Shown here: piece by piece, positions 44,797 through 53,934 of the stretch
Layout of the letters: every line of letters starts with the position of its first letter
Numbering within the stretch: position 1 is the stretch's first letter
Origin: PHBD01 sp964578535
GTDB taxonomy: Bacteria > Desulfobacterota > Syntrophia > Syntrophales > PHBD01
Direction of reading: 5' to 3'
Length of the DNA: 64,000 bases
Assembly (NCBI GenBank): GCA_964578535.1
Contig: CAZODI010000001.1
Coordinates: 124,001-188,000, forward strand
Notes under the pieces: generated by a model
What the model saw: only the letters and a program-made list of their open reading frames with translations
What the model was told of the DNA's origin: nothing
Databases searched by the model: none
Program-made: the position numbers and the translations under genes

Positions 44797-45137
44797 GAAC
44801 CCTCTTCCTCCTGTTTGTTCCCCCGGAACTGGGGGCAGATCTCCGAGGAGCCGGGCCGGAACTCCCGGCAGACCCGCGGGCGGGTTTCGTAGATGGCGCA
44901 GCGGGTGAGGCCGTTCTCCCATTCCAGGAAGGGGCAGCCCCGGAATGTGTGGCCGTCGTCCGCCGAGACGATGTGATCGCCCATCCAGACACCGTGGTGC
45001 TGCTCGATGATCCCGAGGATTTCGTCGCGGCCCTCCCGCAGCCAGCGCTCCTTCTCCTCCTCGGCGGCGTAGTCGAGCATGTCGGCAAGGCAGCACTTGC
45101 CGCAGCGTCTGCATTCTATTTCGTCCGGGTTGCTCAT
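44793..45137 (-). CDS. YkgJ-family cysteine-cluster protein
   Basis: This 114-residue protein has the YkgJ pattern: CRRCGKCCLADM at the N-terminus, GCPFLEWENGLTRCAIYETR and PRVCREFRPG. The eight or so Cys are predicted to chelate zinc or an Fe-S cluster. Function is unknown. The frame is open to 45197, but that part crosses the palindrome at 45161; ATG 45137 (MSNPDEIECRRC) is the homologous start. It is coupled to tfrA, so it may help assemble or protect the fumarate reductase clusters (inference). Confidence 0.85.
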   Translation of the reverse strand: MSNPDEIECRRCGKCCLADMLDYAAEEEKERWLREGRDEILGIIEQHHGVWMGDHIVSADDGHTFRGCPFLEWENGLTRCAIYETRPRVCREFRPGSSEICPQFRGNKQEEEGS

Positions 45138-45160
45138 GGTTTTTACGATTGCCCTGGAGA

Positions 45161-45187
45161 CGGGGGCGGATTTCAAATCCGCCCCCG
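45161..45187. repeat. Perfect palindromic intergenic element
   Basis: CGGGGGCGGATTT (45161-45173) and AAATCCGCCCCCG (45175-45187) form a perfect 13-bp palindrome around one base. It lies just past the stop of the methyltransferase gene (minus strand) and shares its core with those at 21544, 30012 and 30544. There is no T-run, so termination is less sure. Confidence 0.75.
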
Positions 45188-45198
45188 CTTTCGTCACT

Positions 45199-46197
45199 TC
45201 ACGGGGACGGAATCAACTCCGTTCCCTTCTGAAGCATCATGTACTCGTACTGGTACAGGTCCTCCAGGAAATGCCGGAGGACTTCCTCCTCGTCGCTCCG
45301 CGCCGCCGGGGCGCGCAGGATCGCCCGGAGGCGGTCCGTCCAGGCCACGGACAGGAAATCAGCCAGGGGACCCCGGTGGACCCGATAACCGTGATACCGG
45401 GCGATCGCCTCCAGGTGCGAGAATTTGATGGTGAACTCGTCGTGGCCTTTCAGGGGGATCCGCTCCGGCCGTCCCGGGGCGGAGACGCGGATCAGCCCGG
45501 CCAGCTCCTCCGGCACGCGGGCCTCGCAGCTGTGCTCGCTCAGGAAGATCGACGAAACGCCCGCCAGGCAGAGCTTCTCCAGGGCCTCGCAGGCTCCGAG
45601 GTTGAAGGGAAACAGGGGGGCTTCCGGCGCCTCCAGGCCGTAGTGCATGAAGAATCGAAACACCCGCTCCATCAGGCGATCGGAGACAGGCACCGCTTCC
45701 GGCTGCAGCCATCGCGCCGGGTCTTCGATTTCCCTCGGCATGTCCAGGACCACGGGGAAATCGCCGAGGTTCTCGTTCAGGAGGGCCAGGCCGAATCCCG
45801 CCAGGACCTCCGGCGGCGTCTCCAGGAAATCCTCGTGGCGGAAGTCCGCGGGGAATCCCGCCAGGGCCTCCCTCTGCTTCTCGAGGAGCACCGGCGACAG
45901 GTCGATGCAGAGGGACGACCATTCCGGACGGGCTGCCAGGAAATCCCGCTTCAGGACGCCGTATCCCCCGCCGACCTCGAGTATCCGCCGCACACGGCCC
46001 AGGTCGAAATGGCGCTCCAGGAAATGGCGGAGGAGATTCCCGTAAGAATCGGGGCGCACGAGAACCGTGCGGCAGAGGCTCTCGGGATGGGCGAGGCTGT
46101 TGCAGACGGTCCACTCCCAGCCGAGGGTCGTCAGGTCCTGCAGGTGATAGTCCCGCGTGGTGTGCAGATTCCAGGTCGGAAGCGGGTCTCCCGTCAT
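45199..46197 (-). CDS. Class I SAM-dependent methyltransferase-like protein
   Basis: A Rossmann-type SAM-binding motif, VRRILEVGGGYGVLKRDFL, lies near residue 70. LCIDLSPVLLEKQREAL (motif with acidic residue) and LLNENLGDFPVVLDM follow, and the latter is somewhat like the NELLDALP of MidA-type methyltransferases. The remaining 150 residues are specific to this protein. The 332-residue chain has no membrane segment. It is separated from the transglutaminase-like gene upstream by five bases, so both are likely one unit. Substrate unknown. Confidence 0.7.
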   Translation of the reverse strand: MTGDPLPTWNLHTTRDYHLQDLTTLGWEWTVCNSLAHPESLCRTVLVRPDSYGNLLRHFLERHFDLGRVRRILEVGGGYGVLKRDFLAARPEWSSLCIDLSPVLLEKQREALAGFPADFRHEDFLETPPEVLAGFGLALLNENLGDFPVVLDMPREIEDPARWLQPEAVPVSDRLMERVFRFFMHYGLEAPEAPLFPFNLGACEALEKLCLAGVSSIFLSEHSCEARVPEELAGLIRVSAPGRPERIPLKGHDEFTIKFSHLEAIARYHGYRVHRGPLADFLSVAWTDRLRAILRAPAARSDEEEVLRHFLEDLYQYEYMMLQKGTELIPSP

Positions 46198-46202
46198 GGG
46201 TC

Positions 46203-46901
46203 TTATTTGCCGGCCGTCCGGGACGCCCGGTCTTCGACGGCCTCCCGCTCGAAGTTTCCTCCGATGGCAGGGCTGCCGTCGGGCTTGAAGAAGGTCGGGT
46301 AGTAGACCCGGAAGGACTCCTTGATCATCTCCAGGGGCACATCATTGAAGGGTCCGTGGTCCTGGACGTACTCCATGTGGCGGTTCCCTTTCTGATCGTA
46401 GGGATGGAGGAGGGCATCGTGGACGCCGTCGAAGTCGAGGGGCTTCACGCCGAAGCGGTCGCAGAGGTCCATGTTGAACGTCGGGGTGGCCTTGATCCAG
46501 CGGCCGCCCAGGTAGAGCTCCGAGTAGCCGTGGCCGGTGAAGAGGTCCGTCTTCATGAGGCTCTTGAGGCGCTCCGTGGTCAGGTGGTTCCGGACGTCGG
46601 CGAGGCCGATGCGGCCGGGAATCCCGTGGACCCGGGCGCACGCCGCCAGGAGGACTGCCTTCACGACGCAGTACCCGTACCCCTTCTCCAGGGTCGTGCT
46701 CGCCCGCATCCCCTCGACGGAGAGGACGATCCGGTAGGGGTCGTAGCGGATCCCGTCCCGCACGGCATAGAAGAGCCGGACGGCCTTGTCTTTCTCGGTT
46801 GCCGCGTCTCCCGCCGCCTCCAGGGCGAACTTCCGCACCGCCGGATGATCGCTGTTGATGAATGGGGTCGGGACCAGACAGGCCTGCACGTCATCACTCA
46901 C
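46203..46901 (-). CDS. Transglutaminase-like cysteine-hydrolase family protein
   Basis: The 232-residue cytosolic protein has the transglutaminase-like core. AVRDGIRYDPYRI precedes the nucleophile segment EKGYGYCVVKAVLLAACARV, in which Cys is the likely catalytic residue. GHGYSELYLGGRWIKATPTF supplies the His; the usual Asp of the DPT motif is Thr here, so an alternative acid must serve, if it is active. GTG 46901 is the start, with AAGGAGG seven bases upstream. Downstream, the methyltransferase gene is adjacent. Peptidase or protein cross-linking activity cannot be distinguished. Confidence 0.75.
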   Translation of the reverse strand: MSDDVQACLVPTPFINSDHPAVRKFALEAAGDAATEKDKAVRLFYAVRDGIRYDPYRIVLSVEGMRASTTLEKGYGYCVVKAVLLAACARVHGIPGRIGLADVRNHLTTERLKSLMKTDLFTGHGYSELYLGGRWIKATPTFNMDLCDRFGVKPLDFDGVHDALLHPYDQKGNRHMEYVQDHGPFNDVPLEMIKESFRVYYPTFFKPDGSPAIGGNFEREAVEDRASRTAGK

Positions 46902-47319
46902 GGGAACCCTCCTTGGCTGAAACGTTGAAAAGTATCGCACTATAGGAAATGGGGGGCCGGGTGTCAATCGGGGAAAGGGAAAGGGAGAGGGAGAGGAGCG
47001 GAAAATGGATGCCGCGGCATCCGGGTCACTCATCCATCCATCCGTCCTGACACCTGAGGAAAGGGATTTCAGGGATTGGTGCCGGGATTCTCCCCGATGC
47101 CCCCATTGCCCCCCGATACCCCCCATGTCGCCCTGATGACCCCAGAAATGAGGAAATGACCCATTTCGGGTTCATTGTGAAAACACATTTGTAACATACT
47201 GATATAAGGCATGCTTTACAAATATTAATACTTTTGGCTTAGCCAAACTAATACTTTTTTAAGCCATAAAACACCTGATTTTTAATACCAACGCCTTATT
47301 CACAACTTCCCTCCCGATC
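46902..47319. other. Intergenic stretch with compositional switch and AT-rich repeats
   Basis: No gene is seen. From about 47160 the sequence turns sharply AT-rich. TAATACTTTT occurs twice (47226-47235, 47249-47258), flanking a perfect hairpin TTTGGC-TTA-GCCAAA (47233-47247), which could be an operator for the Rhs gene. A TATAAG at 47203-47208 has no well-spaced -35. Confidence 0.4.
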
Positions 47320-47430
47320 GCTTACGAAGTGGCCCATCAGCGGCAGACCGACCCTTTGGGCAGGTTTGCCGTTGAGGGGGTCTCCCCCCGGTGGTCGTCA
47401 GCAATCTCCAGAAAAAATCGCTTCGTGAGT
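47320..47430 (+). promoter_or_regulatory. Structured 5' leader of the Rhs gene (riboswitch-like)
   Basis: GCTTACGAAGTG (47320-47331) pairs with CGCTTCGTGAGT (47419-47430) over 12 bp (nine Watson-Crick, three G-U). The enclosed 87 nt hold a hairpin from CGGCA to TGCCG with nested ACC/GGT and CCC/GGG pairs, and a GGGGG/CCCCC hairpin. The helix ends two bases before the Shine-Dalgarno GGAGGTGA (47433-47440) of ATG 47444. No known riboswitch class was recognised. Confidence 0.5.
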
Positions 47431-47443
47431 GCGGAGGTGAGGG

Positions 47444-50400
47444 ATGAGATCGAGATCGTTCGCCGGTTGTCTAGTTGCCCTGATGGTTCTTCTGAGTATC
47501 CCCTTTTGCATCTCCATATCCCATGCCGAGACCGCTGAATACGGGGATATCGTCAAGGCGATCGGGGAACGGAAGGCCTCCTGGAAAGCGAAAGAGACAA
47601 CAATCTCCAAACGGAGCGCAGAAGCTCGAAAAAACATCCTGGCGGCGGAGCCCCTTGGAGCCGCGGGCGATGAGAATGTCCTGGCGACAACCGGCAAGGC
47701 CCTGCCTTCCCGGCTGGACTGGAGGAGTTACAGCGGCGGCAGCTACGTAACTCCGGTGAAGGAACAGGGATTGTGTGCCTCCGGGTGGTCGTTCGCAGCC
47801 ACGGCAGCCCTCGAATCCAACCTCCTCATCTCGCAGAACACCCCCGGCTCGACCCTCGATCTTTCGGAACAGGCCCTGATTGCCTGCAGCGGCGCCGGCG
47901 GCTGCCAGGGCGGCTGGCTCAACACGGCATCGGAATTTCTCCGCAGCGTGGGATTGCCCGCGGAGGGCTGCTATCCCTACACGGCAACGGACGGGTTATG
48001 CTCGAACGCCTGCGCCGAGTGGCCGGGCAGCTCCAGCCGGATCTCCAACTGGTTCAACGTTTCTCCCACGGTACAATCCCTCAAGTACGCCCTTTACAAC
48101 TTCGGTCCTGCGGTTGCGCTCATGGAAATCCGCACGGACTTCCTGTTCTACGGGACGGGGATTTATTCGCCCGTATGGGGCGGCCGCGAGGGGTACCATG
48201 CCGTGCTGATCGTCGGATACGACGATGCGGGGCAGTATTTCATCGTCAAGAACAGCTGGGGCACCGACTGGGGCGAAGACGGCTATGCGCGGATCTCCTA
48301 CAGTGAAATCCCGGCTCTGGTTTCGATCATAGCCTATCAGAACGCCAGTCTCGAAGCGTTTCCAACCGTCGACGGGATCTCCCGGACGGGAGACTCGGAC
48401 ACGAAGAATGCAGAGATTGATCTGACGACATCGCTTTCCGCCCTTCAGGGCACCGTGAAGGACAAGGCGGGCAACGCCGTGGGAAGCGCCGATGTCAAGA
48501 CTGGCGAGAAAGCCGCCCTGACGGACAGCGCGGGCAAGTACACCCTGCCCTCCGTTCCGGCCGGCGACCGGGTCGTGACCGCCGGGAAGAGCGGCTACTC
48601 TGCGGCGAGCGAGAACGTCACCCTGAAGGCCGGTGCAACGACGACGAAGGACTTTGTCCTTTCCAAGACCGAAACGGGGGAAACGGCGGCTGCGACTGAG
48701 GACGAGAAGGTCAAGGACAACACGGAGATCCTGGAAAAGAATACGGGAGAATCCGGGCCGTACAAAGTGGCCGGACCCGGCTGGATCTTCGGCAAGGCCC
48801 CTGCCGTCAGTCCGGAGAAGGCGGAGGAATATTTTGCATCGAGGAGAAGCGAGCTTCCGGTCATGAAATCGGTTCGGCCGTCGGTGGCAGTTCATAAAGA
48901 AGCTCAAATGACAATGATATCAAAGAGCATACTGGACTCAGCCGGTGATAACCTGTTGGCAGCCGGCGCCACGACAAGTAGTGGCCCAACAGCGGTATCG
49001 GGTGAGATTGCTGGACTGGCCCGTGCCCTGCTCCATGATCCGCTGAAAATATACAACTATGTTCACATGTTCATCGACTATGTGCCCTATTATGGTTCCA
49101 CAAAAGGGGCGAATCTCACATATGCTGACAAAAACGGTAATGATTTCGACCAGGCATCGCTGATGATCGCCCTGCTCAGGGCCAGCGGCTATACTGCCCA
49201 GTATGTATACGGTACGATGACCATTTCGGACACCCAGGCAGCCAACTGGCTCAATATCTGGACCAGGGGTGGAATTGATGCAGCCCTGTCCGATGGAGGC
49301 ATCCCGCATACCGTGTCGGAAGAGAACAAGACCGTGACACTGAACCGGGTCTGGGTGAAGGCGACCATCAACAATACGGAGTATATCTTCGATCCGGCGT
49401 TTAAGAACTATATGTATTACAATAAGATGGATGTCGGGCAGGCAATGGGGTACGACCGGAGCGAATTCATGGCTTCCGCCACGGCAGGAGCTACCGTTGG
49501 AAACGATTATGCCCAAAACATCAACGAAGCGAATGTCAGAAGCAAACTCTCTCAATATTCGTCAAACCTGATTAATCATATCAGGAATAACTATCCGAAC
49601 AACTCTGTCAGAGAACTCTTTGGCGGCAGGAAGATCCAGGAGAACTATGATAGTCAGTACCGGACAACGCTTCCGGTTTCGTCTACCGTGATAGACACAT
49701 GGGATGACATTCCGGAGGAATATGTCACGAAGATGATCATTAATATACCGGGTTATATTGACAACTGGACTGCTCGCACCGATGAATTCGGGGGAATTGC
49801 CTGGTATCTTCCGACCACAGGCTGGGGGGCTAGTACCGTAGCAAATATGACGATCACCCTGGATCATCCGTATGCAGCGCAAGACGGAAAGTATGGCGAT
49901 CAGTCGGCGACATACGTCGTTCGTGGAGAAAGTATGTACAATATTCCCTATGCATTTGGGAGAGGTGTATCAGACTTTAGGGTGCAATCACGAAAAAATT
50001 ATCTGGATGAGCTGTTAGCTGAAAATGCGTCATCAGAGAAACTTATCCAGGAAACACTTGCTGTAATGGGTCTCGTGTACATGAAAGAAGCATTCATGGT
50101 GAAGGAGCGAATTTCCGCACTATATAATATTGCCGAGACAAATCACCACACGGTGGGTATGATTGCCCAGGAAGGTTCGTATTATATTGATTTTAAAAAT
50201 GTATTTTCCAGCAACATGACTCATGGAGATCTCTCTTCGCATGAAGTATTCCGGTCTGTCGTCCAAGTCTCGGCGCTTTTCATGAGTGCTTTTGAGCATA
50301 CTGTGCTTGAGCAAACGATGGGGTCGGACAAACCCGGAGTATCAACCATCAAACTTATGCAGATTGCCAATGCCACCGGCCGAAAGGTATTTCGGACGAC

Positions 50401-53400
50401 CAGTTCAAACTTCAACGCAATTAAACCACAATTGATAAATTATTCTACAACGGACCTGAACAGCTTCCAGAGCATGGTTAATGATGGAAAAGTACTGATA
50501 TTGCCCGATAACGGCCAACTCGTTTTAAACAAATGGAAGGGCAAAGGATACGTTGAAAAAAAATACTCGGACGGCGCGTTCAGTGAAAAAAGCATTGGCA
50601 TGATGATCGGTGGGGGGCTGTTCGGGGGGTTTTGCAGCTATAAAGGGTATGTTGAGCCCAAAAGTTACGGAACATATGACGGCTGGTTTTCAGTGAAACA
50701 GAGAATGGACGAGGCATGCACGAATTTTACTTCGGGTTGCGGGGATCCCGTCGATATGGCGAGGGGAGCTTTCATGAGTGAGAGCACCGACCTGACCATC
50801 GGCGGCAGCGCACCCAGCGGGCTTGCCATGGCGCGTTCCTACGATAGCGACAAGAAATACAACAAAAGAACACTCGGATATGGCTGGACACACAACAACG
50901 ATTTTTTCCTGAAGTTGAGCAGTTATGCCGAACCGGTCCTGGGAGACCGACAGCCTGTTGATACCGCAAGTTTCGTCACGGCATTGTTTATCGCCAATGA
51001 CCTTATGAAGGCATATGACGATACGGCCGATGCCTGGGTCATCTCTTCGCTGATGGGTAAATGGTCCGGCGATCAGATGACGGACAACGCGGTAACTGTA
51101 TATTTGGGAAAGAAAGGTTTTGAATATATCAAATTGCCGGATGGCACATACACACCTCCTCCAGGCGTGACGACGCAACTGGTCAAGAATCCGGATGGAA
51201 CCTTCAGTCTCCAGGAGAGGTTCGGCACGCGCATGAACTTCAACGCCGACAAGAAGATCTCTGAGATGAAAGATGTCGACGGCAACACGATGACCTTTAC
51301 TTACAATGCCGACAAGAACCTCACTTCGGTCAAAGATGCCGTTGGTCGTACACTAACCCTGACATATGCCAGCGGGAAAATCAGTTCTGTAATCGACTCC
51401 GCTGGTCGATCCGTTTCTTACACGTATGATTCCAGCGATAATCTTACAGGATATTCCGATCCGGAGAAGAAAGTATGGAGTCACAGCTACGATACCGATC
51501 ATCAGATATTGGAAGAGAAAACTCCGCTGAATATTACAAAAGTCAAGAATACCTATGACTCAATGAGCAGGATCATGACCCAGGACATGCCCCGGCAGGG
51601 AGGCGTTACGGCAAAGTATGCCTTCCTCTTCTCGGAGTATTGGAATATGGAGGCCGCGCCGGTTCCAGGCCAGAGCGACCGTTTTTATCTCACGACCTTC
51701 CATTATGATGACAAGAAGCGGGAATGGGCACATCTGGACGCCACGGGATTCTGGACGACGAGTGCCTTCGATGGCCAGGATCATGTCATCTGGACGACAG
51801 ACATACTTTTATCTGAGAAGAACAAAGGAACGGGCTACACCTATGACGGCAACCAGAACCTGATCAAGACGACTGATGCCTTGGGTTATTCGGTCAGCAA
51901 TACTTACGATGATCGCTTCCGGTTGATCGATACAACGGACCCCTTGGGGAACACGACAAACTTTAGCTATGACGACAAGCACCATCTTCTCAAGACCCGG
52001 GATCCCTTGGGCAATACGATCACCGCGACATACCTGGCCAGCGGTCTGAAAGACACGACCACCGACGCCCGGGAAACCATCACCCGCATGACCTACGATC
52101 CCTACTACAATCCCTGGACAACGAGAACCGGCAGCCATCCGGAGGTGACGTACACCTACGACAGCATCGGCCGGATGACGAGCCTGACGGACCAGGAAGG
52201 GGCCACGACGACCTTCGCCTACGACAAGCGGAACCTCCTCCTGAGCAAGACGGACCCCCTGGGCCGGACCACAAGTTTCACCTATGACGACGCCGGGCGG
52301 ATGACCCGTCGGACCGACAGGAACAGCCATACAATAACCTACGCCTACACCCCCTCGGACAAGGTGGAGAAGATCACGTATCCCGACGCCACCACGGTGA
52401 ACTATACATACAACATCCTCGACAACCTGACCTCCATGCAGGATGCCACGGGAACCTCGAACTACACCTACGATCCCGTGAACCGGATCACCTCACAGAC
52501 GGATTCGCGGGGTATCGTTGTCCATTACATCTACGACCTGGCGGGCAACCTGACGGAGCTGACCTACCCGGGAGACCGGAAGGTTCTCTACACCTATGAC
52601 GACCTGTACCGCCTGAAGACGGTGCGGATCGACTGGCTGAACCAGGAGGCCTCCTACGCCTACGACGAGGCGGGGCGCCTGATCTCCCTGACGAACTTCA
52701 ACGGGACTGTGACGACCTACGGCTATGACAGCGCCGGCCGCCCGACGACCATCGACAATGCGAAATCGGACGGCAGCACGATCTCCAGCTACCGCTTCAC
52801 CCTGGACGGGAACGGGAACCGGACGGGGGTGGAGCAGAACGAACCCCTCCAGACGCTCCTGGAGACGAAGGACACGGCCTTCACCTACAACGAGAAGAAG
52901 AACCGCCTCCTGACGGCGGGGAACAATGCCTTCGGCTATGACAAGGAAGGGCAGCTCAGCAGCGGCTACGAGAAGAACTACACCTTCGACTTCGAACACC
53001 GCCTGAAGTCCATCGGTGAGGGCATTGAATTTACCTACGACGGGAAGGGAACCCGGATTCGGGCGACAAGAGACGGCGTCATGACAAACTACGTCTATGA
53101 TGCAGGAGGCAACCTCCTGGCCGAGGCGGACAAGGACGGCAACATCCTGCGCTACTACATCCAAGGCAAGGGCCTCCTGGCCGTGGTGTCGGAAACACCG
53201 ACCCGAATGTACTGCTATCACTACAATGCCACGGGCAGCACCATTGCGATGACGGACGAAGCCCAGACGGTGGTGAACCAGTACTCCTACGATCCCCATG
53301 GGAACATCCTGAGCCAGCAGGAACAGATCCCTCAATCATTCAAATACGTGGGGCAATATGGAGTCATGGCAGAACCGAATGGCTTCTACTACATGCGTGC

Positions 53401-53932
53401 CCGGTATTACGATCCCCAAGTGGGAAGATTTGTCTCCGAGGATCCTATTGGATTCGACGGCGGGGATGTGAATCTTTATGCTTACGTAGCTAACAACCCC
53501 GTGATGGGAATTGATCCAGAGGGTACTTTCAATGCCTGTGGGGCGGCCGCAGGCGCAGCCATTGGTGCAAGTGCAGGTCCCTTAGGTGCCGCACTTGGAG
53601 CAGCTATAGGCACAGTGGCAGGTACGTATGTAGGTATATATTTATGGGATAAACTGGTTGAACCACTATATTCAAAGCCGCCGAGCGATGCCCATGATCC
53701 AAATGGAGCGAAAGCACCCGGTAAGCCAGGTAAAGCAGAAGGATTTCTGGATCCTAAAGGTGGTGAAAATTGGACTAAGAACCCAAATGGTTCAGGTTCA
53801 GGATGGGAAGCAAAGGATGGAAAAGTGTGGGTTCCAACTGGACCCAAGCCCAGCCGGGCACACGGTGGTCCTCATTGGGATGTACAGAATCCAAGAACTG
53901 GGACACATATTAACGTTAAACCAGGAGGTTGA
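47444..53932 (+). CDS. Exported giant Rhs/YD-repeat protein with papain-like and transglutaminase-like domains and a C-terminal Ntox37-like toxin
   Basis: The 2162-residue protein starts with a signal peptide (to about residue 28). Residues 85-300 are a papain (C1) fold: oxyanion Gln108, His252 in GYHAVLIVGYD and Asn270 in VKNSWGTDWG are kept, but the catalytic Cys position is Gly114 (QGLCASGWSFA), so it should be inactive. Residues 335-408 form a carboxypeptidase-regulatory-like beta domain. Residues 525-680 are transglutaminase-like, with NGNDFDQASLMIALLRASGY carrying Asp at the usual Cys. DPVDMARGAFMSESTDL near 1100 opens the Rhs module. YD repeats run from about 1240 to 1960, and the Rhs core (YYDPQVGRFVSEDPIGFDGG, then NPVMGIDPEG) ends near 2026. 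The variable tip, after an Ala/Gly-rich helix, ends NPNGSGSGW, KVWVPTGP and HGGPHWDVQNPRTGTHINV, resembling polymorphic toxin type 37 (predicted nuclease). The small gene after it is the likely immunity gene. Confidence 0.88.
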   Translation: MRSRSFAGCLVALMVLLSIPFCISISHAETAEYGDIVKAIGERKASWKAKETTISKRSAEARKNILAAEPLGAAGDENVLATTGKALPSRLDWRSYSGGSYVTPVKEQGLCASGWSFAATAALESNLLISQNTPGSTLDLSEQALIACSGAGGCQGGWLNTASEFLRSVGLPAEGCYPYTATDGLCSNACAEWPGSSSRISNWFNVSPTVQSLKYALYNFGPAVALMEIRTDFLFYGTGIYSPVWGGREGYHAVLIVGYDDAGQYFIVKNSWGTDWGEDGYARISYSEIPALVSIIAYQNASLEAFPTVDGISRTGDSDTKNAEIDLTTSLSALQGTVKDKAGNAVGSADVKTGEKAALTDSAGKYTLPSVPAGDRVVTAGKSGYSAASENVTLKAGATTTKDFVLSKTETGETAAATEDEKVKDNTEILEKNTGESGPYKVAGPGWIFGKAPAVSPEKAEEYFASRRSELPVMKSVRPSVAVHKEAQMTMISKSILDSAGDNLLAAGATTSSGPTAVSGEIAGLARALLHDPLKIYNYVHMFIDYVPYYGSTKGANLTYADKNGNDFDQASLMIALLRASGYTAQYVYGTMTISDTQAANWLNIWTRGGIDAALSDGGIPHTVSEENKTVTLNRVWVKATINNTEYIFDPAFKNYMYYNKMDVGQAMGYDRSEFMASATAGATVGNDYAQNINEANVRSKLSQYSSNLINHIRNNYPNNSVRELFGGRKIQENYDSQYRTTLPVSSTVIDTWDDIPEEYVTKMIINIPGYIDNWTARTDEFGGIAWYLPTTGWGASTVANMTITLDHPYAAQDGKYGDQSATYVVRGESMYNIPYAFGRGVSDFRVQSRKNYLDELLAENASSEKLIQETLAVMGLVYMKEAFMVKERISALYNIAETNHHTVGMIAQEGSYYIDFKNVFSSNMTHGDLSSHEVFRSVVQVSALFMSAFEHTVLEQTMGSDKPGVSTIKLMQIANATGRKVFRTTSSNFNAIKPQLINYSTTDLNSFQSMVNDGKVLILPDNGQLVLNKWKGKGYVEKKYSDGAFSEKSIGMMIGGGLFGGFCSYKGYVEPKSYGTYDGWFSVKQRMDEACTNFTSGCGDPVDMARGAFMSESTDLTIGGSAPSGLAMARSYDSDKKYNKRTLGYGWTHNNDFFLKLSSYAEPVLGDRQPVDTASFVTALFIANDLMKAYDDTADAWVISSLMGKWSGDQMTDNAVTVYLGKKGFEYIKLPDGTYTPPPGVTTQLVKNPDGTFSLQERFGTRMNFNADKKISEMKDVDGNTMTFTYNADKNLTSVKDAVGRTLTLTYASGKISSVIDSAGRSVSYTYDSSDNLTGYSDPEKKVWSHSYDTDHQILEEKTPLNITKVKNTYDSMSRIMTQDMPRQGGVTAKYAFLFSEYWNMEAAPVPGQSDRFYLTTFHYDDKKREWAHLDATGFWTTSAFDGQDHVIWTTDILLSEKNKGTGYTYDGNQNLIKTTDALGYSVSNTYDDRFRLIDTTDPLGNTTNFSYDDKHHLLKTRDPLGNTITATYLASGLKDTTTDARETITRMTYDPYYNPWTTRTGSHPEVTYTYDSIGRMTSLTDQEGATTTFAYDKRNLLLSKTDPLGRTTSFTYDDAGRMTRRTDRNSHTITYAYTPSDKVEKITYPDATTVNYTYNILDNLTSMQDATGTSNYTYDPVNRITSQTDSRGIVVHYIYDLAGNLTELTYPGDRKVLYTYDDLYRLKTVRIDWLNQEASYAYDEAGRLISLTNFNGTVTTYGYDSAGRPTTIDNAKSDGSTISSYRFTLDGNGNRTGVEQNEPLQTLLETKDTAFTYNEKKNRLLTAGNNAFGYDKEGQLSSGYEKNYTFDFEHRLKSIGEGIEFTYDGKGTRIRATRDGVMTNYVYDAGGNLLAEADKDGNILRYYIQGKGLLAVVSETPTRMYCYHYNATGSTIAMTDEAQTVVNQYSYDPHGNILSQQEQIPQSFKYVGQYGVMAEPNGFYYMRARYYDPQVGRFVSEDPIGFDGGDVNLYAYVANNPVMGIDPEGTFNACGAAAGAAIGASAGPLGAALGAAIGTVAGTYVGIYLWDKLVEPLYSKPPSDAHDPNGAKAPGKPGKAEGFLDPKGGENWTKNPNGSGSGWEAKDGKVWVPTGPKPSRAHGGPHWDVQNPRTGTHINVKPGG

Positions 53933-53934
53933 AG

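Noticed and set aside
47320..47430. c-di-GMP-I (GEMM) riboswitch
   Set aside because: The conserved GCAAAGCC and GGGTTACCG-type blocks could not be found, so only a generic structured leader is reported.
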